From Mactromeris polynyma (taxonomy: Eukaryota; Mollusca; Bivalvia; Venerida; Mactridae): DNA of 64,000 nucleotides. The stretch is taken from positions 12,979,385 through 13,043,384 of the forward strand of contig JASFXZ010000010.1 in NCBI GenBank assembly GCA_032209605.1, given 5' to 3'. This document shows positions 47,537 to 60,377 of the stretch, in pieces. The notes under the pieces were generated by a model. The model worked only from the letters and a program-made list of their open reading frames with translations. It was not told the origin of the DNA and did not search any database. The stretch's first letter is position 1; the number at the start of each line of letters is the position of its first letter. A program made the translations under genes and the position numbers.

Positions 47537-49813
47537 ATTCTGATAATAAGCTGCTAATTAGTTCACTCTCGATCTGGTCGAGGCTGATAATTGTTTTTCT
47601 AGTATTTGTCTAGGATGCGCATTTGCGCCTTTTTGTGCTTCAGTATCGTATTGTGTTATAACATTTTTAATTAGCAGCTTTTCCTCAGTTTTACCTGGTC
47701 AATAGTGTTGCATAGAACCTGATAGTTTTTGTACTGTGAATACCTTCTCTTATAACAATTTGATGATGGGGTGCAATTATTTATACCACGGACATTTAAA
47801 CCGTGGGCCCGTTTTATCAATATTCGTACGAACGAGCGTTCGCAAGATACGAAATGTTCATAAGAATTGTCTTACGAAAATACTTACGACCGTTTTATCA
47901 ACGCGGTCGTTAGTATGACAGTAATCTTGCGAATAAGAATGTTCGTGCGCACAGTAAATCAGTACACGCTCTTCTTTTAAAAAGACCTTCAATAATGATT
48001 ACCTTTAACGAATGCAGAAACTGATTGTTAGAAAGTCGAAAGAAAGAATGAATACAGGCATTGTATTTCAATATATCTGTGGGCCGGATTGTGTTGCGTT
48101 AATGCAAACATATTCTAGCCAACTTATTCAAAATACTGAAAAGAATCCCATGTCAGTTTTAGTTTGAATGGAAATTCTTTATAAAACAGATAATATGAAT
48201 TCAAAGCTTATAAAATGCAAAACTTCAATTATATCCACAAGTAGATTGAAACGTTTGCATTGAAATAAAATTGATTCATATTGACAACAAATGCTTAAAA
48301 TTAACTAAATAGAACATTATTCGATAAAACTGTAAAATTATTGAATACATGTATATGGAAAAAATATTCTTTTTTTATTTACATTTTTTTAAATCAGAAA
48401 GAAGCCTTTTTCAGACCGCTGTTATTTTCCAAACGCCTTCACTTTATTAAAACGATATTTTGAAGTTTTAATAATACAAACCGATATTTAGACATGCAAT
48501 ATTTTTCTTCATCAAAAACATTTCAAGTTTAAATTGTGTCATTTTAAAAACAAATCTCTACCAGCTTACACTTTAAAGTTTAATTCTTGTCATTTATTAA
48601 ATTATTTTAAAGCGGCTAGGCATATTCATGTAAAAAAACTAGACAAACTAACTTCTCAGAGAAAGACGAACAAATTCGGTGGTCAGCTGCTTAAAAGTAC
48701 TGGGACAACGTAACAGAACAGTATTTAAATAAGATATGCCGGCAGATATGATCGCCTTATATTTCTTAAAACATCATGGGTGATCAGGTTTGCTATTGCA
48801 TATATATGAGCGCCGCTGTATATTTCCAACCTCTTTTGTAAGTGACGTGATTTCAAGGAAACGTCACTTACAGAGACGAGTGGTACCGTCCCACAGCACT
48901 TTTGTGCTTTGATTCTATACATTGCCACTATATATACTGGAGTTACAAGAGACTATATAACAATCAATGTATTGTCCTGGTGGTGACTGGTGAAGCTAGT
49001 ATGGTATAATTAAAACAGACACACATGTTGTCGAAAAAGGGCTTTATTTCTTAAAGCCGTAACAGTGTTAGACATTATATACCAACATAAGTTTGAATTA
49101 GGACATATATGGGCAAGAAAAAGCGCCACCGTTGAGTATGCTCAACGCAACATTTAATTATACACATATGTACACACTATATTTGCAATGCTAATATTGA
49201 CTTAGAAGTTACCTTTAGACAATAATAAAACACTGACACATGAAAACGGATGGGTGTATTAAATATCACTTCACGATATCATATTATATATATTTATGCA
49301 ATAAACTATTGAATTATATAAAATGTGGAAATTCGTGTTTTCCCCCCAACTATTTCACATTAAAATGAATCGGTTTACCGTTTACAAATAAAACAAGATT
49401 TGGGTATGATGGGACATACAAGTTTTCCATACGCGTATGAATTGTACATTATATATTTATGAATAACAATGTGATACATTTTAGTAAAATGCCTTACACT
49501 GGCTTAATATCATCATAACGACAATTGCACAAAAATGTTAACTTACTTGTTTTAAAATGTGAGGAGAGCCATAGGTTTGAATTATTTATCCATATCAGCA
49601 CTGGAATAATTAAACAAAACAGAAATCCAATTTTCTTTCCCCCCCTTTCATTTTTAAAGAAAGAAATATTTCCTGTGGAACGCATGGATAAGAAATGTAT
49701 TTTCCCGTGTTTGAGTGTAACGAATTAGCGGGAAAATGCTTTCCCTTGATTGGTTATGAACTGGTCAGTTATTACCTATTAGGGTATTAAAGTAAATCAA
49801 GGGGGAAAAGTGC

Positions 49814-49885
49814 GCCCGATGTAGGGCTCGAACCCACAACCCCCTAAACACTAGTACGGCGCTCTACCGACTGAGCTAACCGGGC
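49814..49885 (-). tRNA. tRNA-Thr(AGT)-like sequence in B2, possibly a pseudogene
   Basis: Identical to 40492-40563, including the two anticodon-stem mismatches. Confidence 0.5.
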
Positions 49886-51716
49886 GGCTGTCTAACCCCA
49901 CATCACTACACTCCTCCCCCTCCCAGCATTTGAGGCTCAACCCTCGTGGGCCGTCAAACACCGCTGCCACCATTAAAGTATTTCACCCTAATTCAGGATA
50001 GAGAGGGGGTTACTCACTTGTGTTGTCTTGGTCTTTAATAGGTTCACTCTGTCTACGAATGTAGCTAGCTTTATTACTACAAAATAGCGTGGTATACGTC
50101 TTAGCGTCTCTGCTTCTAACGAATAACTGCCAAGACCCTAAGTTCTCGTGCACCGAGATTTGTCCTTGCCGCTAGGGTCGTTAGCCAATCAGAGTCGTTC
50201 TTACTATGACGCGTTGGGCCGCTTATGTATCGACGGTCACAACAGTATACACGAGGTGTGGTCATTTAGCGTTGGGTATTCACAGTAACAGGTTTACCGA
50301 CATATTTCTTTTTAAATTGTTTCATGAAGGTTCACACTGATCAAGGATATACTTTGCATAATATTAGAAATATTTTGTTTGTTTTGTGTATTGTATATAT
50401 CTTAATATTTATTTGAGATGGTTAGAAAAATAACATAGAATTTATCTATAGTTATTATAGATAAATAGAACATTTGAACAAGGCATGTGTATAAAAGACA
50501 TTATTATAATGTGGTACGTGAGGTGTTATCATTACGAGTATGGAATGTAATTTCGGGTTGTTACGTGTGCAGCATACCCAAACGCTTTCAACAAATTAAA
50601 ACAGTAAACTGATGTTAGTATTATGTTTTGTTTCTATAGTATAGAGAGTTATCGAGGGTGTCAAAGTTCTGAGTAAGTTAGGGGAAAGGAAATACTGCAG
50701 TATACATACACATAAATGAATATTAGTGCAGTCCGTGCGACCTGGTTATTATGTCAATATCCATATCCAGGGCAAATACACAAATGTGTGCAGTCCGTGC
50801 GACATGGTTATTATGTCAATATCCATATCCAGGGCAAATACACAGTTATATTTGTAAATATTACCTAATGTTTGTTCGTGCTACTGTTTATTTGTATCTG
50901 TTGTTATCCTTTGTCGTAATGTCTCTGAACTGATAATTGCCTCCTGATGTCTTCCACTTAAACTTGAAACTTATTTATGTGATTATATATGACAACAGAG
51001 TAATGTATTAGTGATACATGTGTATATTGGTGCATTGCGCTGATGCCATACCTAATTGTTAACTAATTTTATATTGATTTTATTCGTAGGATTAATTAAT
51101 CTGATCATGGTGACTTCTATTTTCACATGTTTGAATATATTAATATTGTTTCGGATTTGACCGGGTCAAAAGAAGAAGGGGGCTGATAATGTAACAGAAA
51201 CTTAAAGAATTTGCTCATTTAAAAAAAAAAAAAAAAGGTCAAGATCAGGTTAATTTGTTCGACTGAATTTTTATAAAGTGTGATCACCATCCCCACCTCC
51301 AAATCCTTGTGTTTACGCCCGTCATTGTATATACGTTTATTATTACCATTTGTCCACATGTTATTGCAAAACATATGGTTTTGCAATCTGTGTTTGAAAA
51401 TAAAAGTTCTGTTCTGTTCTGTAACTTTATAGGCTAGAAAAGAATAATAATACATTGTAAGGAGTACCTGGAGCACCAGAAATTGCATTTAGATATCTTT
51501 ATTTTATTTTTATATTCACTGGAGTACCAGCTTGATATTAATAACTTTGGAATAATATTATAACTTTATGTAACTGGATTTCCAGACATTGTTTTAATGC
51601 GAAATAAAAAGTAAACAAAACGGAAGGACTTTGTGAATCTTTGCGGACTTCACTATAATCTACACGTACACAGAAAATCTACAAAAACTACTTCATAATA
51701 CCTATCACCAAGCGTA

Positions 51717-54700
51717 TTCATGCAACTTTAGAGTTTTGAAAAAAACTATCAAAAAAGATGAAATACAAAGGTACAATGTCACAATTGGAGTAGTATTTTT
51801 GTTGTTGAATTATTACTAGTCTTAGGTTCACACTCAGGATTTCAAAATTTACTTACAAAAAAGGGGGGGAGCAGTTTTGGGCAGACTATGTCTCTGTATA
51901 TGTCTGTAGAATATTAATCTTTAGTTTGTCATCAATGGTGAATATTTTCTTCATTCATTGTCAAATTTAAGCATTTTGTTATATATTTTTGCCATAAAAA
52001 ATGCTGTCTTTAGCAGTATGTTAACTTGATTTTTAAATGAATTAATAGTTGGAGCTATATTTAGTAACTTGAAGTGGTATAAGTTATATTTGGCCAGGAT
52101 AATTATATATAGTTAACATTGTTTAGTACAACACATTTTAAATAATGGTAACAGATTATAATGCGACGTGTGTCAATATGTGACAGTGTTTATAGAAATG
52201 CATTGTGGTATGTAGGACCTTATTATTCCCAGATCATATTCTTCGCAGGTCTGGGAAAAATAGGATCATATTCTTCACAGTTTTAAATTGTGACATATAT
52301 GATTGACCAAAATGTTGTAACAAGAGAATCATTCTCTTCACAGATTTTGTCAGAACAGAACAGAACAATTCCTTTATTTTTACATTTCACGCAGATTACA
52401 AATGTAATGACATGTGTACATAAAATAACATAATTACATAATGGTATAAGTAATGGCGTTACAATTTTTGTTTATTGGATGGTGATTAAATTTGGGTTTT
52501 TGTTGTTGTTGTTTTTGTTTTTTACTTGGTGGGGATTGCGATTCCATATACAAACTTGAAACTTGAATTTAACAAACAAAAAATAAATAATTATAATAAC
52601 AAATAAGAGTGTGTATGAAAAATCATTATGAAAATCATTTGGCAGGTATCTATGGGACATATATACAGTTTGTACTTCAAACAATATAACATATTTATTG
52701 TATATACAACAGGTTCCATGTAGCACGTGGATCCACTGCATAAGATCAACCTTACATAAACAATTGGTATGGCCTGGTAATTTTACCAATTTTATGAACG
52801 AACTATTTTGAAACATTGCACGTGGAACACATTTTACACATTTTACAATAATATTAATGTAACGTAGTATAGAAAACTGTTGATGATTGTAAAAATGTGG
52901 ATTTATGGTACAGCTGGGATTTTAGATGAAGTAAGCTTTAATGTTTTGTTTAATAGATTTAAGTATTACCACGTGTATTAATTTATTTGTGTAGTCTGGG
53001 CAACGGTTATTTAAATCCGCTTAAAGGCGTTCATTACTAATCGAACGTATTTCGCAAGTCTGTTTAATAGAGGCTCATTTTTTGAGGAAAGCAATTGTTT
53101 AAATTTGAATATATTAGGTCTTTCAAAATATTTCTTTGGGATAAATTGGACTCGCAAATCCGTGAAATTAGTACAAACTAGTAATTAATGAAATTCGTCA
53201 CCTATGGCATTTGTACAGCATAGTGGACATTTACGGTCCGCGTGGGGTATGAATGATTGTCTCCATCGACCAGTTTCTATTGGAAATCTATGGTTCCCTG
53301 TACGAAAATGACTTAAAGAAATACGTTGAGAGGTAGGGAGTAAATTGAGATAATCTTCAAAAACAACGCTGTCTTTAACGCTACGATAGATATTACCTTT
53401 ACTAGAAGTATCAAGTTTTGTTGACCAGTCTTGCATGAATTGATCTATTAAAGTTTGTTTAACAACTTTACGTATATGATTGCTTATAACAATATTTTGG
53501 TTTATCCATACTTGCGAATTTCCTGTTGAGTCTAAGATGTGTTTTATGTGTGCTCCCCATTTAAAGTTGTGTGTATTTTGTAGCATATACTGATAACACA
53601 AAAACGAAATTTTTGAATTACTAGAGATTAATTTTTTCCAGAACCCAATCATCCGGGACTTAATGATAATTTCGATAGGATAGCGTCCAAGCTCCGCGTA
53701 TAACATATATCGAGGAGTACTCTTTCGGGTCTTAGTAATATAACGTAAAACATTTGTATGAACTTGTTCTATTATATCCAAATTTTCAAAGTCCCAAATT
53801 TCAGATCCGTAGGTTAATATGGGCAGCACAGTATGATCAAACAATTTCAACTGTCGATGACATTGCTATTTGATAATAAAAATGTAAAAATAAAAAGAAA
53901 TAAAAAATAATAATAGTAAAAATAAAATAATGATAATACTAATAGTATGATAAAAGTAATAGTAATAATAATAACAAGAACAACACATATTCTTAAAACT
54001 ACGCCTAATACAAAAACGATAACATGTTGAGCAAATGTTTTGAAATATTTCTGTAGAAACGCGGCGAAATTGTGTGCGTTAAAAGAATTGGAAGAATCTT
54101 AAATTAAACATGGAGATAAAGCAGGGTCATTAAGATTCAAAACTGTCACGTGATCAACGATACACAATTTTCACTAACAGTGGGTCGCCATCTTGTTTTG
54201 AACTGCGTAACGTTTGCAAGAACTGTAAGTATTCTGAATTTTTATTATAAATGTTGTTATTTTGATGTTCTCAAGTCGCCAGTATAATCGCGACATTTAT
54301 TTAGTACACAAATCTAGTTTTAAATCTGCATGACATATCCTCTCTTGACCCAATTGTTTGGTTAAATAACTTGTAAGGTGCTGACCTAGTTATCAATATT
54401 AGACAGACTGGATCAGTACGCGGACAATACTAGTACGCGGACACTTCCATATTTAGCGTTCCGTAAACGATTTAAACTTTCTTGACGTCAAAATAACTCA
54501 CAATTATTCGCACTGTACTTGTTCTTCTTCCGGTATCTGGTATCGAACGCGTATTTGTACTATTCCTGGTTTTTAACTTACAAGCAGGCGAACTCGGGTT
54601 GAGAAACGTAAACAAACATTGTTTTTGCAGTCAACAAGTACATTTTGGCTGTCTGTTTAAATCATCTTCAAATCAATAAATGAGAAAGAATATTGACAGG

Positions 54701-54998
54701 CTTTAATAATTAAAAGGCCATTTTAAAAGGTCTCGCCAAAATATTCTACATAAAGCCAGAAATGTTTCGTTACAATTCCTGAACTATCATCCTAATCATT
54801 TGGGCGTTTGCATATGACATGATGTGTACAGTTATGCACCAAACTGTTTACATATTTTGCCACACAGAGCATAGTTCCATTGAATGAAGAAGTTTATTGC
54901 TCAAACAGTGATCTAAATATCATCGGTATGAGTGTTATTGGATATATTATATGATTACTTTGTCGCTTGTCGGTATTTACTTTTATTTAAATCGTATA
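51717..54998 (+). repeat. Segmental duplication unit B3, truncated
   Basis: Homologous to B2 from its start to the word TTTAAATCGTATA (B1 about 36352), where the TIR transposon at 54999 begins. It shows more substitutions near its right end, from about 54840. Nothing of the A-like core remains in this copy. Confidence 0.92.
52350..53855 (-). pseudogene. LINE 3' fragment in B3
   Basis: 221-residue frame at 53850-53185 with substitutions relative to B1 (for example SEIWD for SEIWG, HTNVL for HTNFL), some shared with B4. Same premature TAA after GDEFH. Confidence 0.85.
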
Positions 54999-55389
54999 CA
55001 GTCCTACGAATTACTGCCAGAAACAGCTCAATTCTGAGCAGAGGTATACCGTTAGAGATTGAGTAACTGATCCCTTATCAGATATGTGCTAATGGTCAGT
55101 GAGCATTGTCATGAAGCAAGGGGGCAATAAACTACATATAAATGCAGTGTTTGTTAATATTCAGTCCTACCACTTTCTCTCTCTGACCAGCAAGAAAGTA
55201 ACTGATCAAGCATATCTTCCACACAAAATGATGTACGCAAATGAAAGGAAAATGATAAAAACAGTTTATAATAGTTTATAACATACATGTATTATTAGGA
55301 GATATTGAACTGCGCCCAAATAAAATTAGTTGGGCTACTCTAGTTAGGGATACTTTATTTAGGCTGGGTTTTTGGCGAGGTATGGTTTG

Positions 55390-56014
55390 AACAGGGTGTG
55401 GGTAATACAGAGACATTTTTAAACATATTTAAAATTCTATGTATAACTACAAACATAAATTAAGCTTTATCGAGACATAATCTTAGAATAATACAAATCT
55501 GTCACACGATCAGATTAAATTGATCAAATAAAGCCGGACATACTTATAGAAACCGAAACCATAACAAATATACAGTACATGTATGACTTATACATTCACA
55601 ACAGGATAAAACCTCATTTCAATACTAAATGTGACTCAGACAGATTATATCTGAAATTTGAAGCAATACATACTACTTAAATTTCAGGAACGAAAGAGTT
55701 ATGAATTACAAATTTTCAGGCTTAATGGTATAATAATGTAGTCCAAGCCTTTTTTCCAATGATATTGTGTGAATATATACATCCTTACTTATTTTGTCTT
55801 AAAATTCTACGTAACTGATATTTGTGTAGATAATAAATAATATGTATTAACATTACAAGCAAGACAACGGCTGACTGCTATTGGTAATATATCTTATTAC
55901 ATAATAAATAAATATCTTAAATGATATGATATGATACAGGGTGTGGGTAATACAGAGACCTAACCCTAACCCCTTGGTAATACAGAGACATTATTAAACA
56001 TATTTAATATTTTT
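55390..56014 (+). repeat. Direct repeat inside the 2.3-kb transposon
   Basis: ACAGGGTGTGGGTAATACAG and the following ACATTTTTAAACATATTT occur at about 55391 and again, spread out, at about 55936-56013. Two CCCTAA-like units sit between the parts of the second copy. Confidence 0.6.
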
Positions 56015-56059
56015 TGTTAAAGACATTTTTTACAGGAATGGTCAACCAGAATTTCAATG

Positions 56060-56640
56060 TCCACAATATCTCGTTTTTACAATCATTTTGATACATTTGA
56101 GTTGGGCAATTTTCTTTGTTTTGGCCACTGCAGCATTTGTCATTTGACTCTGTCCTCTCCTTCTGGTGGTATTTGTAATGTTAAATACTTGGAGGCACAT
56201 TTATCTGCAATGTTGAATATGGTGGAATTTCATCCAAAATACCACAGTCCAATGTCAATGCCTTATCCGACATCCTTCCTGTATATGCCTGTGACATAAA
56301 TACGATAGCACTGTTAGGGGCACAAGCGACTCAAACTTTAAGAGTATTGTGGTGCTTATACTCGCTCCAAGTTGCACTCTGGTGTTCTTAATCTTTTGGT
56401 GTTTCGATAACAATTTCAGTATGTACAGTCAATTATGCATCCGGAAGATAAACCATGGAGCCGAACACTTTTGCGCAAGCTCGCAACCATGCCAGAAATA
56501 TCCTCCCACAGAAGGATTCAGAAATATTAAATCTTAATGCAGGGTGCTTCCCAATAAGGTCAAGTTGCAATCTCATGTCGAAACATACTAAAAAGTTGAA
56601 ATGTACAAACAAATGCTTAATACAGTGAAAGCCAACACAC
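56060..56640 (-). pseudogene. Decayed DDE transposase (HARBI1/DDE_Tnp_4-like)
   Basis: Reading the minus strand, the pieces occur in the order expected for this family. First comes a helix-turn-helix region (MRLQLDL, ALRFNISESFCGRIFLAWL, near 56560-56490). Next is IDCT followed by a one-base shift and TEIVIETPK, with the first catalytic Asp. Then come SATWSEYKHHNTLK and APNSAIVFMSQAYTGRMSDK, with the second Asp, then ALTLDCGILDEIPP and MTNAAVAKTKKIAQL. Stops and frameshifts break it at several points, and the third acidic residue cannot be recognised. It sits between the inverted repeats of 54999-57302, so it was probably that element's own enzyme. Confidence 0.75.
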
Positions 56641-57302
56641 ATCAACATGAATTGAATCCATTGTCGTTTTCTTACTCCATATTAGAAGTAGAATTCATTT
56701 TGCACAGTTACACATAAGTTATATTATTAAGAACAGCTGGTAAAAGTAACCTCTTTGATAACATAACCATTCAATCAAATCATGTGATCAATATTTAATG
56801 TTGAACCTTATAATGGAATGAAAAATAAAATGTCTTGTTCCTTTTTGCAAAGAGATATTTTTTATTTTGTCCAATCAAGAACTATTCATTTATTTTACTC
56901 ATGTACCCTTTATGTCATCATTGGCTGTGTTTGCAATTTCTAAAACAAGATGTTGAACTATATTTTTAGTAAGAAGGAAAAGTTATATAATGCATAAACA
57001 TTAAATATAATTATGCAGGTTATTCCTGTTAAAATATAAAATTGTATACAATGTATACGTATAAAAGTGGTATCGCGAAAAAAGTGTATTTATATTCTTC
57101 TGGACCAGGTTTTAGTTTAGGCATCGGCTCAGCAATTCAAGCTGACATGTTTATTGACACAGGCCCCTGAAGTTCTTAGTTTATTGCCCTCCACTGACCA
57201 CTGACCACTTAGCCCATGTCTGATAAGGGATCTGTTACTCAATCTATAACGGAACATCCCAGCTCAGAACTGAGCAGTTTCTGGTAGTACGTCGTAGGAC
57301 TG

Positions 57303-57346
57303 CATACTAGTTTTTCACACCACATGAACACACTGCGACTGTGGAT
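57303..57346 (+). repeat. A-type flank fragment, left piece
   Basis: CATACTAGTTTTTCACACCA and the next bases match A2 at 30001-30040. The match stops where a 735-bp insert begins and resumes at 58082. Confidence 0.7.
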
Positions 57347-58081
57347 TTGAGTTTATTTACCCTCGCCACCGGGAAATCCCATATGGGCGAGCATTCACTA
57401 TTTAAATATTCTATCATTTGGTTTTTCTATATTTAGATTTTCTATTATTATATAATAACTTTAGTGAATGTCTGTGTGTGTGTCTATATTGGATATTTAA
57501 ATGACTTTTTAACTATATATCTTTTTTATAATTGATCCTATTACATGCAATATTAAAATATAATTAACTATTTTTAATTTTTTACAATATTGGTTACTGA
57601 CTAGCAGTTACTGTTTTACAGTAGTAATTTATAGTGATCGTCGTGATAAAAGTAAATAAATCTAAGTGTTGCGGTCCAGCCGCTATAATATGATAAAAGA
57701 CGAAATGTTTAAGAGTTTTGGTCCTCTCTCTGCAGTATTAAAACAACAAGATATATAGGGTTAAAAACAAAGATGGTATAAAAATATACAGTCAAACCTG
57801 TGTTAAGACCACCTGCGAACAAAGACCACTATTGCAAAACCTGTCTGCAAAGACCACCAATTTTATCTCCCATCAGACCATTTTCAATGATACTTAATCT
57901 ATTAATAGAGACCACCTGTAAACAAAGACCACATTTTGCTGTTCCCATGGGTGGTCTTTACAGACAGGTTTGACTGTACAATGTATTCGTGGTGTGTAAA
58001 AATGGCGCATTTTATAGGGCCTAAAAATTAGCAAATTATTAAGAATGAATACAATATTTACATAAAATATACGACTGACAA
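57347..58081 (+). mobile_element. 735-bp insert of unknown type
   Basis: It splits the A-type sequence around ACAAACTGTGACGCG. It begins with GTTTATTTACCCTCGCCACC and CCCATATGGGCGAG, a word set shared with SINE family 2 (4142-4175) and with 22274-22316 inverted. It also contains a MITE family 1 copy at 57789. Confidence 0.5.
57789..57976 (+). mobile_element. MITE family 1, copy 4
   Basis: 188 bp, starts CAGTCAAACCTGTG, ends AGGTTTGACTG, TA on both sides. Nearly the same sequence as copy 3 at 12402. Confidence 0.85.
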
Positions 58082-58243
58082 ACTGTGACGCGTTATTGTT
58101 GCCTATTTATTGTGGTCACAAACAGAGCGTACAAAATAGATTTCAAACAAAGCTTATACACAGAATATTAATAACATATTAGTGATACAAGTTTCTTATT
58201 GTTAAAGCTTAGTGCGTTTTCTTAGTACCTATAAGCAAGCGGA
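58082..58243 (+). repeat. A-type flank fragment, right piece, with empty LINE site
   Basis: Matches A2 from about 30034, with deletions, up to CTTATTGTTAA, then passes straight into AAGCTTAGTGCG, the sequence right of the LINE at 33134. It is the LINE-free version of that junction. Confidence 0.85.
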
Positions 58244-58871
58244 TTCATGCAACTTAGAGTTTTGAAAAAAAATATAAAAAAAAATGAAATAAAAAGGTAC
58301 AATGTCACAAATGGAGTAGTATTTTTTTGTTGAATTATTACTAGTCTTAGGTTCACACTCAGGATTTCAAAATTTACTTACAAAAGGGGGAGGGGGGCAG
58401 TGTTGGGCAGACTATGTCTCTGTATATGTCTGTAGAATATTAATCTTTAGTATGTCATCAATGGTGAATATTTTCTTCATTCATTGTCAAATTTAAGCAT
58501 TTTGTTATATTTTTTTGCAATATACAATGCAGTCTTTAGCAGTATGTTAACTTGATTTTTAAATGAATTAATAGTTGGAGCTATATTTTGTAACTTGCAG
58601 TGGTATAAGTTATATTTGGCCAAGATAATTATATATAGTTAACATTGTTTAGTACAACACATTTTAAATAATGGTAACATATTATAATGCGACGTTTGTC
58701 AATATGTGACAGAAATGCATTGTGGTATGTAGGACCTTATTATTCCCAGATCATATTCTTCACAGGTCTGGGGAAAATAGGAATCTATTCTTCACAGTTT
58801 TAAATTGTGACATATATGATTGACCAAAATGGTTGTAACAAGAGAATCATTCTCTTCACAGATTTTGTCAG

Positions 58872-60377
58872 AACAGAACAGAACAGAACAATTCCTTTAT
58901 TTTTACATTTCACGCAGATTACAAATGTAATGACATGTGTACATAAAATAACATAATTACATAATGGTATAAGTAATGGCGTTACAATTTTTGTTTATTG
59001 GATGGTGATTAAATTTGGGTTTTTGTTGTTGTTGTTTTTGTTTTTTACTTGGTGGGGATTGCGATTCCATATACAAACTTGAAACTTGAATTTAACAAAC
59101 AAAAAATAAATAATTATAATAAAAAATAAGAGTGTGTATGAAAAATCATTATGAAAATCATTTGGCAGGTATCTATGGGACATATATACAGTTTGTACTT
59201 CAAACAATATAACATATTTATTGTATATACAACAGGTTCCATGTAGCACGTGGATCCACTGCATAAGATCAACCTTACATAAACAATTGGTATGGCCTGG
59301 TAATTTTACCAATTTTATGAACGAACTATTTTGAAACATTGCACGTGGAACACATTTTACACATTTTACAATAATATTAATGTAACGTAGTATAGAAAAC
59401 TGTTGATGATTGTAAAAAATGTGGATTTATGGTACAGCTGGGATTTTAGATGAAGTAAGCTTTAATGTTTTGTTTAATAGATTTAAGTATTACCACGTGT
59501 ATTAATTTATTTGTGTAGTCTGGGCAACGGTTATTTAAATCCGCTTAAAGGCGTTCATTACTAATCGAACGTATTTCGCAAGTCTGTTTAGTAGAGGCTC
59601 ATTTTTTGAGGAAAGCAATTGTTTAAATTTGAATATATTAGGTCTTTCAAAATATTTCTTTGGGATAAATTGGACTCGCAAATCCGTGAAATTAGTACAA
59701 ACTAGTAATTAATGAAATTCGTCACCTATGGCATTTGTACAGCATAGTGGACATTTACGGTCCGCGTGGGGTATGAATGATTGTCTCCATCGACCAGTTT
59801 CTATTGGAAATCTATGGTTCCCTGTACGAAAATGACTTAAAGAAATACGTTGAGAGGTAGGGAGTAAATTGAGATAATCTTCAAAAACAACGCTGTCTTA
59901 AGCTACGATAGATATTACCTTTACTAGAAGTATCAAGTTTTGTTGACCAGTCTTGCATGAATTGATCTATTAAAGTTTGTTTAACAACTTTACGTATATG
60001 ATTGCTTATAACAATATTTTGGTTTATCCATACTTGCGAATTTCCTGTTGAGTCTAAGATGTGTTTTATGTGTGCTCCCCATTTAAAGTTGTGTGTATTT
60101 TGTAGCATATACTGATAACACAAAAACGAAATTTTTGAATTACTAGAGATTAATTTTTTCCAGAACCCAAACATCCGGGACTTAATGATAATTTCGATAG
60201 GATAGCGTCCAAGCTCCGCGTATAACATATATCGAGGAGTACTCTTTCGGGTCTTAGTAATATAACGTAAAACATTTGTATGAACTTGTTCTATTATATC
60301 CAAATTTTCAAAGTCCCAAATTTCAGATCCGTAGGTTAATATGGGCAGCACAGTATGATCAAACAATTTCAACTGTC
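58872..60377 (-). pseudogene. LINE 3' fragment in B4, frameshifted
   Basis: Same fragment as in B1-B3. A 2-base loss near 59898 (GTCTTTAAAGC to GTCTTAAGC) shifts the frame and limits it to 163 residues (60372-59881). The tail has one extra GAACA repeat (58872-58891). Confidence 0.85.

Larger units (their letters stand above)
42395..51716 (+). repeat. Segmental duplication unit B2 (9322 bp)
   Basis: Near-identical to B1; only scattered substitutions and homopolymer differences were noticed. It contains the same elements in the same order: LINE fragments, MITE family 2, LINE tail insert, tRNA-like insert and 62-bp duplication. Confidence 0.95.
54999..57302 (-). mobile_element. 2.3-kb DNA transposon with long inverted repeats
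   Basis: Ends are CAGTCCTACGA and TCGTAGGACTG. The inverted repeats extend roughly 120 bp, imperfectly, sharing GATTGAGTAAC, GATCCCTTATCAGA and GGTCAGTG, and perhaps GGGCAATAA further in. The interior holds a decayed transposase on the minus strand. The left flank is B sequence (ATCGTATA) and the right flank is A-type sequence (CATACTAGTTTTTCACACCA), which are not adjacent in any other copy here. No target duplication is visible. Confidence 0.85.

Noticed and set aside
55958..55976. CCCTAACCCC as a telomere-like repeat
   Set aside because: Only about two units, inside a decayed transposon with no array.
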